The position numbers and the translations under genes are program-made. 64,000 nucleotides of DNA from Zea mays (taxonomy: Eukaryota > Streptophyta > Magnoliopsida > Poales > Poaceae), in assembly GCF_902167145.1 (NCBI RefSeq), contig NC_050097.1, positions 114,175,982 to 114,239,981 on the forward strand, written 5' to 3'. The notes under the pieces were generated by a model. The model made no database searches, was not told the origin of the DNA, and saw nothing but the letters and a program-made list of their open reading frames with translations. Of this stretch, positions 23,273 to 34,664 are shown in pieces (position 1 is the stretch's first letter; each line of letters opens with the position of its first letter).

Positions 23273-23286
23273 GAAGAAGAAGGCAA

Positions 23287-23900
23287 CCGCTCACCTCCTA
23301 CCACGACCACCGAACAGTCACAAAAATTCAATATGCAATTCAAACCGTATGGAGACACGTCAGGCGGCTAGCGCCATTCCACGTAACACGACACCCATTG
23401 GGACTCCAGTCAACTGCTTGGGCGATATGATTACACTCGCGGTCACATCAAGTTACTACTCAGAAGCAGTTTGCTAAACGCTCAGCGCACCAAGCCATCC
23501 CTTGCCTACACCCATTGGGGGGATGTCCAGGAATTTTCAATAGATTTTCCCAAGCAGTCACATCCATACAGTATACGCAATGAATACCTCAAGACAGAAG
23601 GAAGATATCAACAGATATAAGAGGAAAGCCAAATATAGCCGATGAGGTACAAGTCTAATCAACAGAAGCATTGAAGCACGAAGTGATATGAAGACTAGCC
23701 AAAGGCCATCTACCGAATAAATTGCGTACTCGCAAATCAAATAAATTGCAAGACCTAACAAGATATGGGCAGATCGCGTACTCGGCCTCAAAGACAAAAA
23801 TGTATGCTGACCTCTAAAGCATAATGTTAATGATATAATGCTGATCTCTAAGGCATTCGACAAAAAGGAAAGGATGATTCCTGAAAAACGGCATGAAACG
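23287..23900. other. Non-coding 3' spacer of left A unit
   Basis: No gene seen. It contains two ACACCCATTGGG motifs (around 23383 and 23509). It is almost identical to 55757-56365 of the full-length A element, apart from small indels near 23717. Confidence 0.7.
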
Positions 23901-24422
23901 AAGACCTTCGAGTGGATTATTATCAAAAATCCACTCAAAGCTCGGGGGCTACACCCATTGGGTGCACCTGTGGTGCACCCAATGAATCATCATCCCCGAG
24001 AGGCAAAATGCTGACCTCTAAAGCATAAGGCGAAACTAAGACCAGGCTGACTTCTGAAAAAGCACAAGTGGAAGATAAAAGTGATTTCTAAGAAGACTTG
24101 AAATGAAGACCTTCGAGTGGATTATCTGCAAAAATCCACTCGAAGCTCGGGGGCTACACCCATTGGGTGCACAATGAATTTCGAAGTTCTACAAAGCAAA
24201 ATGCTGACCTCTAAAGCATAAACCTGAGACAGAACACTGAATCTCGAGGAATAATAGCAGAAGAAGACAGTAAAATGTCGTTTTTACCGGATTACTCAGA
24301 GTTGAGAAGTAGTGACTCGACAGACTTATTTTCAAGGCATTTCTTGTTAAAATCAAAAACTGCAAGCTGGACCTAGGATCTTTGGGCCGGTTATTTCAAA
24401 ATCAACCCAAAGATCGGGGGCT
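23901..24422 (+). repeat. Hairpin plus G-tract modules ending in the PPT (left A unit)
   Basis: Three modules each have a stem-loop followed by an A/G tract with GGGGG. Module 2 has the perfect 13-bp stem CTTCGAGTGGATT (24111-24123) with AATCCACTCGAAG (24133-24145), then CTCGGGGGCTA. Module 1 (about 23906-23984) has a similar stem plus a second perfect palindrome CATTGGGTGCACC / GGTGCACCCAATG at 23956-23984 with a 3-nt loop. Module 3 has GATCTTTGGG (24377-24386) with CCCAAAGATC (24406-24415) and runs into the real PPT at 24409-24422. Short ATGCTGACCTCTAAAGCATAA repeats lie between modules. Confidence 0.8.
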
Positions 24423-25051
24423 TGTGGGGGACGGATATCCCCCGAGTCCACCAGAAGGATAAGAGACCTCACGAGAGGCCCGTGGGCCCAATAATTCGCG
24501 AGGTCATCCCTTCGTGGGCCTGGGGAGGAACGTCTAGTGAAGCAGATTGACACAAGACCGGATCCACGCAAGCCCAGACGGCCCGATGAATTCGAGCAGT
24601 GGTCACAACAGTGACCCAACCTTCCCGCGCAGGGGCCTCATACATCGGAACCGAGCGAGGATGGGTCGGCTGAATTATAGGAAGATAGAATCAGTTAGTT
24701 CACTATTACTTAGGCACACGTCGTTATCATATCCGCATGTAACACCCCATGGTCGAGTATATAAGGCCTAGGGGGCACCCCTTCAAGAAGAGAGACCTCA
24801 CTACTTAGCCACCCACCCGGTTCTCTATGTTTATAACCCTAGAGAGCCTCCTTGTAACCCACCACATAAAGTACTCACGCCAGGACATAGGGTGTTACGC
24901 ATCTCAAAGCGGCCCGAACCTGTACACAACTGTCCACTGTCTCTCGTGCATCTAGCACGAACCATCGAGCTACAGTCAGTAACACCGTCCTACTCCAAAA
25001 AGCACCTTGAGGGGCAACCCCGGGTGCGCGGTCGGACCCAAAACACCGACA
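24423..25051 (+). repeat. 5' LTR of element A (also 3' LTR of the left unit)
   Basis: A 629-bp LTR running from TGTGGGGGACGG to CACCGACA. The PPT of the left unit abuts its start and the PBS of the full-length A element follows its end, so it is shared by two units. The TATA box TATATAA is at 24758-24764. The paired 3' LTR at 56905-57521 differs by roughly 3% by eye. Confidence 0.88.
24758..24764 (+). promoter_or_regulatory. TATA box in the A LTR
   Basis: TATATAA in the last half of the LTR. The 3' LTR carries TATATA at 57240-57245 followed by a small deletion. Confidence 0.55.
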
Positions 25052-25053
25052 GC

Positions 25054-25071
25054 TGGCGCGCCAGGTAGGGG
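25054..25071 (+). promoter_or_regulatory. Primer-binding site of element A
   Basis: TGGCGCGCCAGGTAGGGG starts two bases after the LTR end. This PBS type is common in grass Tat-clade elements; I do not assign the donor tRNA with certainty. Confidence 0.75.
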
Positions 25072-25097
25072 GTGTGTCACCGATCCAAGCTAGCTCA

Positions 25098-25192
25098 ATG
25101 GCCGTCACCTTCCAGCACAAGATCATCCTCCGTCCCAGGTCCATGTTCTGCTTCAGAACTATTTCATCTGTAGCAGATGAAGAGGGAACTCT
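25098..25192 (+). pseudogene. gag: Gag N-terminus of A, 5' piece cut by element B
   Basis: The ATG at 25098 opens MAVTFQHKIILRP..., the same as in the inverted fragment at 1-207. After 31 codons element B is inserted within ACTCT (25188-25192, repeated at 31352-31356). The leader between PBS and ATG is only about 26 bases. Confidence 0.75.
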
Positions 25193-25927
25193 TGTGACAC
25201 CCCAGGTGTCAGTTTCGTGTTACGTCGCGAGATTTATCCTAATCTCGGATGCTCAGTAAAAATTTCTATTTCTCGCTCGCGTATGTCCCTGATTATCCAG
25301 ATTATTCATTCACGTTTCACCGAATTCGGAGTTACTCAGTCTCACAGAAGGCCAATTTTAGAGCCTGTTAAAACTTTTATCCTCATCACGAATGCAAACT
25401 CGAAGATCATTCCCGAATTATAAATCTCATCTGAAGCTCATTAAATCAAACTCTCGACGACTGTTATCTGATCTGAGCCCGAATCCAATTCCTCGAACTT
25501 CGATCGATGTTCGACTATTTAAATCCGAATCCGTACTCTCAAAAGGAATACTTAGTATGTCGTCCTCTAATCAAATCTTACTCGACTCAGCTTAATACCT
25601 ATGTGTTCGATCCGAATTCAAAAATCAACATCGGCGATGATTTTAAATGTCGCGATTTGTCTCTTTAAATCCTAAATCCGAAAGCCGGTCATATCCCGAG
25701 ACTATTTATTTTCAAATCATGCGTAGGAAATTATTGCCGAGCGAAATCAAATTAGACTCTCGGCCGAGTTAATCGCTCAATCGTCCGTTCGTCCGAACTG
25801 TATTTCGCTCTGTTCTCTGTTGAAACAAATTCCGCGGGAGCATTTTTATTCGGGAAAATAAATTAGCGCGGCCCGAGTACGTGTTTTGGGCTAAGCCCAT
25901 TCCAGCGGCCCATTTGGCCCATGAGAG

Positions 25928-25960
25928 AACCCTAACCCTAGTGCCCCTTCTATAAATAGG
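25928..25960 (+). promoter_or_regulatory. Telo-box plus TATA promoter of element B
   Basis: AACCCTAACCCTAG (25928-25941) lies 10 bp upstream of TATAAATAGG (25951-25960). The telo-box is a known plant promoter motif. A GC-rich leader follows, and a possible splice donor (GGTGAGCCC) lies near 27019. Confidence 0.5.
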
Positions 25961-28639
25961 ACCCCTCTCCTAGCAAGTGGAGGCATTTTTGCACTCCCAC
26001 CCCTAGAAAACCCACAGCCGCCAACAGCCTTTCTCTCCCTCCCCACGCCTTCTTCCTCCCCGGATTTCCCCACGCCAGCAACAGGGAGCACGACTCCTTC
26101 CCTCCCATGGCTGCGACGCCCCCAACCGGCCACCATCTTCCCCAAGTGCTGGCGCATGGGAGCCATGTCCCCTCTGTCCAGAAAATGTAGAGCTCGAGCA
26201 CACCCCTCTGCTCCCGCGATGGACACCGGGACGCCCTCCTCTAGCCCATGGCCGCCAGGATCCACAGAGCAGAGCAACACCTCTGCTCCTGCTTCCTTCC
26301 TCCAATGTCGACCGACGCCATGGAGCTGAACCCGAGCCCCCCCTCTATAATCCAGCGCTCAAGGCTCCTCTCCCCCTCTCCCATCCATGGCGCCACAAAT
26401 CTCTAGTCGGGGTCCCTGTGCTCGATGCTGGATCCCCATGGCGCACCAGCCCTGTGCTTCCCCCACGCACCTCCTCTTCTTCCAGGCGCGGGCGTTCCTC
26501 CCATGGAGCCAAGCTTCCCTCTGTTCCTTGCCGCAGGAGCAGGAGCTCCCTTGGAGCAGGCCGACGCCTTCCCTGGGCATGCGACCTCACCAGCAGCTGG
26601 CGCCCGTCTCCATCTTCCTCTCCCACGGCGCCTGTCCTCGCTTCCTATACAGCGCGCGCCCCTGCAAATCTTCGCCAGCACACCGAACTCGCCTCCCCTC
26701 CAGCAATGACAGGGCCAAGGCGTCGGAAACAAACACACAACCCACCCAAGCCGTCGACCTCTGCATCCCAGCGCCCTGCGCCTCCTCCTCTCTGTTCCTT
26801 GCGCAGAGGAATTTCTTCTCCAAGGCCGACATTTGTTTTCCCCCGCTTCATCTCCTCCATGCGGCAAGGCAGTAGACAAGCCCCTGCACCTTGCTCGACC
26901 TCCACATCCGGTCGTCGTTCTCGCGCAGCAGCAGTGACACCCTTCGCTACGTCGCGTTCGCCAGAATGGGCCTCACGTCGTCGATCTGCGCAGCGTCTGC
27001 GCGTCGTCATCGAAACCCTCGGTGAGCCCCTCGTTGTTCTCATTATTCCACACTCCAGGTGTTCGGCAAGATGACTAAGTTAGTACAATATGTGTGCTAA
27101 TGATTACAGCCTCTCGGTGTCGCACCTCACGCACCCTGTGTCCAACGAGACGCCTAAAACATGCATGCATGCGCAACTTCACTCGGGTTTCAGCCAGGTT
27201 GTTCGCTTTAGAAAAATTATGATTTTGTTTTATTTACGATTCAGTTGATGGCATGAATACGTGTGTGAAAATATGTTTGTATGAATGGACGCGTGTGAAG
27301 AAGAAAACAAATTAGAAAAGAACTCAGATGTTTTTATATTTTGATAGGAAAAAAATATGCGATGCGTTGTTTGATACGAAAACTAAGTTGCGAAATGTGG
27401 ATTTTGTTTTGGGAAATGCATCGATATGTGTTTATGTGAAAAGTGTATTTGTTTTAAGCAATGTGATGGGATTCGTAATTTTAGAGGAGATATATTTATT
27501 GATGTGACGAGTAGTTTAGAGAATGCTAGTTTGCGGGGAGGATGTATCGTTAAGACATGAGTGTCGAAGTTCATTTATATTAGTGGTCGCGCCACATTGA
27601 TTGAAGTGTCTCGAGTGCACGCCACCATATGGTTGTATGCGAGACAAGGTTATGCACATGACGAGTTTAGTAAAAATCCATCGGTGTCTCTAGTGTTAAG
27701 TTGAGATTTATTTGCGCATGGAAAGTAACATTGTGTTTAATACTTAGAACTCTTAGTCGTTAGTAGAAATTGTTTGGGCTTATGTAGAGAGGTGATGACA
27801 TGTCGTAAGTAGTCATCACTTCCTCTATAATTATAAGTCGAGTCTATACGCGTTAGGCGTTCCTTAAATTGTGATTCGCAAATAAGTGTATTTTGTGTAG
27901 TGTGGATTGATTGTGAGTGCATGTGTCGCAAGAAAAGAATTAGTGCGCATATAGGCGATGAATGAGTGTGATGAAATGGTGACATGCCTTCGTAGTCATC
28001 ATGTCGTCGGTTGGTGACCTAACTGAAGGTCGTAGAGAAATGTCGATTGCTTGTGTGTTATTATTGTCACCTTGTGGATCTGTATGAATTGCAACGTGAA
28101 GTAGTAGGCTCTGCATGTGATGCTAGATGTCTAGGTAGACGTTCTCGAATTGTGGTGCTCGGACCGTCGAGATGAAGGTTAAGTCGGTCAATGCCGATTA
28201 AGTAGCTAAATTGATTAAGGGAATAATCATGGGGTTAAACTAGAAACTAGTGTTCTCGCACCCGTTTGAGATGTTGTAGTCTAAATGCGTATGTTTATGA
28301 TCGTGGATGAAAAGTAGTAGTGCTCAGGTGATGTCTAAATTAAAATGCAAACTATTGGTGAAAAGCGTTTCGATATTGATTGTTATAGATAATGCATTGT
28401 TAATTGAGTATGGTACTTTTAGTGCGCAAAATAACTTGTATAAAAAATTAGTAAGTCTACATGTTAGTTCTCACTTAGTTATTTTAACTCTAACAATTGT
28501 CAAAGTGTTAGAATGATTTAAGTCTCTAGAACATGACAATTCTTGAATTGTATAGGAGCTGAAATTTATTAATTTCTGTTTTGAGCTGCACGCACTGTTT
28601 TAGTTGTGCTGTATGTTTAATGAACCAAATTGTGTTTTC

Positions 28640-29340
28640 TGTAGATATGTGCTATAGAAAAGTGGTAGATAACTTTATCATCTTGCTGGTGTTAAAAATT
28701 GACAGCCATAGGTCTGACAGTTTAGGAGTTATGAATTTTACAAATCCAGTAACTGAATCTGTCCAAATTCTGTACAGATTTCAGAAACTGCATTGTTTGC
28801 TCAATATAATGTTGCAACCTGTTCATGGTCGTTATAAGAAAGTTGTAGGTGCTTTTCTTATCTTGCTTGTGTTAAAATTTCATAACTAAAGGCCTGACGG
28901 TTTAAGAGTTATGAATTTTACAACTTGGTTGCTGTGTTCTGTCCACCGTCAGAACAGATTTTGAAAACTGCGTTGTTTGATTCAGTTAAACACAGAATCA
29001 CTTCTGGGTGATTGTAAAAGTTATGTAGTGCAATTGCCAAGCTTTCCAAAAAGTCTTGGATCACTATTTTTGGTGGTCTGAAGATTAAGTTATGGATGTT
29101 TAAAGTCTGAAGACTGAATCTGTCCAAATCTGGACAGCGCTGTTGTGTTAACACCTTTTGACCTGGCTAAGTGTTTAATCATGTTGTGATGACAATACCA
29201 AAGTTGTAGAGAACTTTCTAAACTTTCCAGAAAGTTTTAGTTTGCTATTTTGGGATTAATATTTGAAAAGTTATGATTAAAACAAGTAGCTGCTGTACTG
29301 CTGTCCTAAAAATCTGCACGTGCTCAAATGAATATTTAGT
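28640..29340 (+). repeat. Diverged ~170-bp repeats in element B
   Basis: Three to four imperfect copies share AGTTATGAATTTTACAA, CTGTCCA...ACAGATTT and ACTGC(A/G)TTGTTT blocks spaced about 160-180 bp. Related short blocks occur at 41640-41720 in element C. No coding potential is seen. Confidence 0.5.
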
Positions 29341-29799
29341 TCACCATTTTGGCTAAAAATGCTTAGTTAGCACTTAACGGACATAGACTTGTGATGGCTA
29401 AACTTAGGTTAACATGTGTTTCATGATTAATGTGCTTTCTTGCTGTAGTTGATTGTGATAGAGGAGTCCATCGACATTGATGCATCGGTCCTCTATTAAA
29501 CTTGCGTTTGTGATGCTTTTGTGTGATCAATAGAAGAACTAATGAAAAGCCGTAGCAACTAAATAAATGCTTGTACGAGTGATATCGTGTTGCGTTGGTT
29601 AATTGTAGGTAGTGATCGTTGTCTTTCCAGTGGTAGTGTTTACGTGTTCCCAATGACACATAAATAACTAGTGTTTGCGTATAGTTGTTGCAGTGTCTTA
29701 CTAACTAATGTTTAGTTCGCCACTGTGTCTTTGTATATATGTGCTACTTTTGTGCTCCTTTCATTATATTCATACATATGCACCTTGCATCTCATTTAG

Positions 29800-31075
29800 G
29801 ACCGAGAGAGGATGATCGTGCAAGTGATGTGGTGCCACCCACAAGATGCAGTCGGTGGACGACCCAAGGAAGGATGGATTTAACCAGTGGATGCTCGCCA
29901 AGCGAGTACCTCCCCCAACAAACACTACCTAAGTGTTAAATTAAAGGCAAGCCCCGGTTTATGCATAACCGTTTATATATGCTATTTTACTACACTTAAT
30001 GTTTGTAGGCTTGTACTGTGCACTTAAGTGTAGGAGTTGACTGAAACCCTAGTTGCATAAACTCAGGATTCCTTTTTGAAATGGATACTAGTATGCTAGG
30101 TCGAGTAGCTGCTTTGCTAATTAGGGATCTCGGTAGAAGTCGAGTGATTTTTCTAGCACTCGCGCGAGGTCAGGAATTGGTTGTATCCATTTTTATATCG
30201 TAACGATGATGGTCTGTGGACAACGGTCCATGGGGATGCGTTGTCTACGAGACAGAAATTGGAATAAGGATTAAGGTGTGGTACTGTGTGTCAAGCGTTT
30301 GAACGTACTAAACATATGCCGAGAAATATGGTAAATCGGTAAGCCTAGTACCTGAGTGAACCTGGCAGCAGTTTGCCCTTCTCACGCGACCTGAGACGTG
30401 GTCTCCCATTCCGGTTATGGTGGGTACAAGTGCGGTCACAGCACGACGGCAGTCGGGGTCAGTGAGGCATTGTACGCCAAGGCGGTGAGCCCCTCTCTGC
30501 TAACGGGGAATCGATGGGGACGGTTGATGTGTGTGGGGACGGAGTGCCTCGCTACGTCGTGTGTTTAGGTTTACCTTGCAAGGTTTAAAAACTCGATTCG
30601 AATCGTCTGCTTCTCGCAGCTAATGAGACTGCTTGATCCATGCTGCTACATTGAGTAATAAGTGGAAATAAGGTGACTAGCAAAAAGATTTTGATTGATA
30701 AAAATGTTTGATACCATGTATGAATAACTAGGTACTCATCTAGTTTAAAAAGGATCATACTAAAACTTGAAAAGCTAAAATTTGATTTTAGACTCAGCTA
30801 GTGCTTTTGGCAAACCAAACCCCTCAGCCAAACAGCTGCATGTCTAGAGGTAGAGGAGTAGACTCCTCACACCGGGTAAGTCTAGCTGAGTATTAGTATA
30901 CTCAGCCTTGCTTGTGGCATAATTTTTGCAGGTACTCCTTAGGATGATTGGTTGATGGTGTGACTTGGCCTCCATCCCTGCCACCGGGATAGAAGGTCAA
31001 GTGGGTTATCGCTTCCGCAGGAGAGGACCAGGAGGAGTAGCGTGGCCAGGCTTCGCCATGTTACTCGATTTTCTC
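29800..31075 (+). other. Exon-like 3' segments of the B LTR
   Basis: After the acceptor-like CATTTAG (ends about 29800) comes an open segment up to the shared motif GGCAAGCCCCGG (29946). A second acceptor-like TTTTTGCAG (ends about 30932) precedes an open segment to about 31040. Corresponding blocks exist in C (42890-43012 and 43980-44085) and in the E LTRs. They look like remnants of a spliced LTR-encoded transcript; no continuous ORF is left here. Confidence 0.35.
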
Positions 31076-31351
31076 CGTTAGTTATTTCCGCTGCATTAAA
31101 AATTTATGGTTATTATTTCTGAAACTCCGATAATGTAATCACTAATTATACTTATTAAATTTGTGGTATTATGCTTTATTGTATTTCTCTGTGCCTCACC
31201 TTCGAGTGAGCTAGTGGTATTCGATCCTGGATAAGTGGCTTTATCGGACTAGATCCGAGGGACTGACGGGTTATTCCTATTTAAGTGTGGTCTAGCCTCT
31301 AAGGCGGGACTTAGGCACTTAAGTTGGAATAATTCGGGCGGTTCCGCCACA

Positions 31352-33382
31352 ACTCTGCATCGCATCGCAGATCCACCAGAAAAAAGTCTTCCTCAAAGAT
31401 CTCCAAGAAAATCGGAGCGAAGCAGGATGAAGCGCAACCTCCAGCGCTCCGAGAAAAGACCACCTTCAGCAAGCTAGGAGTCGGGGGTCCGTCTACCCGG
31501 AGAACTCCGCTGTCCACCTCTCCGACGGAAAAATGGACACGGATCACAAGGAAAAAGGAAGCGAATGAGGCAAAGGACCGTCAAACTGCTCTTTCTGTGC
31601 CTCCGTCCTCAAAGGAGGGAGAAAGAGAATCGTCGCGACAACTGTTCCATTCTACCCCGACATCCTCTTCATCGGGGGAAGAGTGGAATCAAATCCTATC
31701 TCCGACGATGAACCGACTGCACCAGGAGAAGAACCTCTTCAACGGGAATCTCACCGGCGGAGGAACCGACGCCGAAATATTCGGCGACATCATGAAGCCG
31801 GAGAACAGGATCTGGCGCAGCCCGTATCACAAGACGAGGTCTCAGAAGTGGGAGAAACTCCAGAAGAACGGGTCCTCAGAGAAAGAAGGAACTCTTGACG
31901 ACGTGACCGTCGACAGGCACAAGAGCAGGCTGAGCAAGAAACAAGGCAACGTCGAGAGAATCCACTCTTCGGATGCAACCTAAACCCGACTTCGCCCGAG
32001 CCATGAACACGCCGAGTGAAGTTGGTGGAGTATTGGCTCGGATAGCCGATGGTCTCCCTCGGACTCCAGACGCCGAGGGCTATTGACGACTGTTCACTCG
32101 AGCAGCCAACCACCTTCTACCACTCGCTCATCCGCTGAGCGATCTACGACATGCCATCAACAGTGGTCGGGACGCACAAAGCTCCATCAACGCTTCACGC
32201 GAACGACGACACGAGAACGAGATTCGCCACCGAGAGGAATATGACCGGGATCACGGCATCCCGGCACGGAGTCAGGCCACCAGAACTGAGTCGGCAACGG
32301 CTTCGACTGGTGGCACCACTCGGGGACGGTCGAGGCACCACGACAACCACTCCCCTCCCCAGGACAGACATCATTATCGACGACAAGAGGACACGTGTGG
32401 AGTATCGGTGCTTACTCCACGCCTCCGGGCCATTCAGTGGCCCCCTAACTTCAAGGTCTCCAACATTGACAAATATGAGCCCAAGCAGGATCTGGGAGGC
32501 TGGCTGGCCGTCTACACCACTACCGCCCGAGCCGCTGGGGCGACCGAAGATGTGATGACCGCGTACTTGCCTATCGTCCTTGGGCAAGATGCGCCGCAAT
32601 GGCTACGACACCTACCCCGACACTGCATCGACGACTGGAGCGACTTTAGTCGGTGCTTCACCGCCAACTTCCAATCTCTCTCCGACAAACGGGCGCAACC
32701 ATGGGACCTCAAATCCATCAAACGCCGAGGGGACGAAACTCTCCGGTCGTACCTCAAAAGGTTTTAGACCCTGAGAAATCGTATCCCCGAGGTCACGGAA
32801 GCAGCAGTGATCGAGGACTTCTACCGGGGATCCAATGACTCGGCCTTCGTCCGAGCCATACTACAGAAGGCACCAACCACTTCTAAGCAGCTATTCCGGG
32901 AAGCCGACCTCTACATCACCGCTGATGAACGAGCTCAAGACCTCATCGGAGGAGCAAAGCCTACACCGGCAGCACCGCGACGCGACACGAACTAGCAACC
33001 CGACAAACGCTGGGAGAAGAGGCCTCATGAAGAGGTCCATGCCACCGGACCGCCCGCCTCTCGTACCCGAGGAGGACCTCGCGGAGGCGAGCGCACGCTG
33101 GACGACATCCTCGATGCCCAGTGCCCATACCACAAGGACATGCACCACACCCTCCGGAACTGCAGAGACTTCAAGCATTCCGTGGGGAACGACCGACCCT
33201 TCCAACCTCTACCTCCTCCCCCGCCGTGAGGAGGACCATGAGAACCTCGACAACCCCAGCAGCAGCCGGAGGGAGGAGGTGGAGCCTTCCCGCGCGTTGA
33301 CAGAGAAGTCAACATCATCTTCGGCGGACACGAGTCACAAGAAAGCAAGAGACAACAAAAGCTCAACGATCGTCAGATACTG
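31352..33382 (+). pseudogene. gag: Gag of element A, remainder
   Basis: Downstream of element B the sequence resumes with ACTCTGCATCGC. It encodes a very basic Arg/Lys-rich region, the retrotransposon Gag domain around 32400-32900 (motifs AYLPIVLGQDAPQWL and DDWSDFSRCFTANFQSL), and a C-terminal CPYHKDM..TLRNC knuckle-like motif around 33117-33160. Damage includes a one-base loss in the poly-A run near 31380, further frame changes around 31600-31700, a stop in the 'EGY' region near 32082, TAG at 32765-32767 and TAG at 32993-32995. The right-hand paralog (62061-64000) lacks some of these lesions. Not functional. Confidence 0.82.
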
Positions 33383-34664
33383 GTGGCGGCCACCGGTCCT
33401 CCCGCCCCGTACCGATGGTCTGAGCACCCGATCACCTTAACCCGGGCAGACCAGTGGCTCAACTTCGACCAGCCAGGCAAGTACCCGCTCCTCGTCGATC
33501 CGGTGATCCGAGAGAGCAGGGTAAAGAAGGTATTAGTGGATGGGGGAAGCAGCATCAACGTCACCTTCCCCCGGACGCTCCAAGGCTTGGGAGCCCCCCT
33601 CAAAGAGCTCCACGAGTCGGACACACCCTTCTTCGGCATCGTGCCGACTGAAGGAGAATATCCGCTGGGCCACATCTACATGCCGGTCACCTTCGGAACT
33701 CCGGAAAACTACAGAACCGAGTTCCTAAGGTTCGAGGTGGCAAACTTCGACTGCGGATACAACGCCGTCATCGGGAGGCCTGAATTGGCGAAGTTCATGG
33801 CCATTCCACATTATACATACATGATATTGAAGATGCCAGGACCATAAGGAATCATAATTGTGCGTGTTGACTTCCAAGGCGCCGCAGAATGTTTCCGAGT
33901 GGCCATTCAGGCGGCCCTCACCACCAAACCATCGACGACTTCTTCTGCGCAGGCGAACTCAAAGCCTGAGGAAGACCTCGCGGTACCCGCGAATGAAGCT
34001 CAAGTCGTGACCTCTATACGGCCGACTGAAGAAAACAAGAGAATCAATCTTGGGTTCACCGACGAACGCAAAACAGCTATCATCAGTTCCAGCCTGGATG
34101 ATAAATAGGAAGGCGCGCTCGTCCAGTTTTTGCAAGATAACCGAGACGTATTCGCATGGCAATCTGCGGATATGCCAGGAGTCCTGAGAGAACTGGCCGA
34201 GCACAAATTGAAGGTCTACCCCCAGGCGAGGCCGATCCAACAAAAATTACGTCGCTTCACACCCGACAAGAGAGAAGCCATCCGTGCTGAGCTAGCTCGC
34301 TTGGTCACTGCCGGATTCATTAGAGAGGTGTTACATCCTGAGTGGTTAGCTAACCCTGTTCTTGTACTCAAAAAGAATAAATTGGATTGGCGCATGTGCG
34401 TCGACTATACGGATCTCAACAAACACTGTCCGAAGGATCCCTTCGGACTTCCTAGAATAGACCAGGTGGTGGACTCGACCGCCGGATGTTCTGTGTTGTC
34501 TTTCTTGGATTGCTACTCCGGGTATCATCAAATTAGCTTGGCAAAAGAAGACGAGGAAAAAACAACATTCATCACCCTGGTTGGAGCTTTCTGCTATACC
34601 TCCATGCCGTTCGGCCTCAAAAACGCTGGAGTGACTTACCAGAGGGCTATTCAGACATGCTTAG
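33383..34664 (+). pseudogene. pol: Pol of element A, part 1: protease and RT fingers
   Basis: It encodes the aspartic protease (VLVDGGSSINV, catalytic Asp at about 33538) and the RT N-terminal half (WRMCVDYTDLNKHCPKDPF at about 34389-34446, SFLDCYSGYHQI). Stops: TAA at 33845-33847 (CAA in the right-hand paralog) and TAG at 34106-34108 between protease and RT, the latter shared with the paralog. Element D interrupts it at 34664/34665 within CTTAG. The coding sequence continues at 48583. Confidence 0.87.

Larger units (their letters stand above)
22454..23286. other. 833-bp segment present only in the left A unit
   Basis: It is bounded by 11-bp direct repeats GAAGAAGGCAA at 22443-22453 and 23276-23286. 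In the full-length A element a single copy (55746-55756) joins the same flanks without the segment. It holds a small promoter-bearing gene (aORF2), an AT-rich CTACTA-type low-complexity stretch around 22655-22735, and little else. Confidence 0.8.
25193..31351 (+). mobile_element. Element B: 6.2-kb giant solo LTR or non-autonomous element
   Basis: It begins TGTGACACCCCAGGTGTC, ends TTCCGCCACA, and is flanked by a perfect 5-bp TSD ACTCT. There is no gag-pol, PBS or internal repeat of the terminus, so it is best read as a solo LTR left by LTR-LTR recombination, or as a non-autonomous long-terminal element. Its last 1.4 kb is closely related to that of element C, and its general layout parallels the LTR of E (TATA, GC-rich leader, AT-rich middle, exon-like 3' segments). 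It has a TATA box at 25951 and a GC-rich 25.9-27.0 kb leader with overlapping low-complexity ORFs on both strands. The 27.1-29.7 kb stretch is AT-rich with no gene I can support. Confidence 0.72.

Noticed and set aside
24423..25051. Left A unit read as an independent insertion with its own 3' LTR
   Set aside because: There is only one LTR between the left unit's PPT and the next PBS, and no TSD around it, so a shared LTR in an array is simpler.
25928..25941. CCCTAA repeats taken as interstitial telomere sequence
   Set aside because: Only two units and placed beside a TATA box; better explained as a telo-box promoter motif.
26387..27074. Overlapping long ORFs of up to 218 aa on both strands of element B
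   Set aside because: High GC removes stops in all frames; composition is low complexity and no frame is conserved in element C. Treated as a GC-rich leader.
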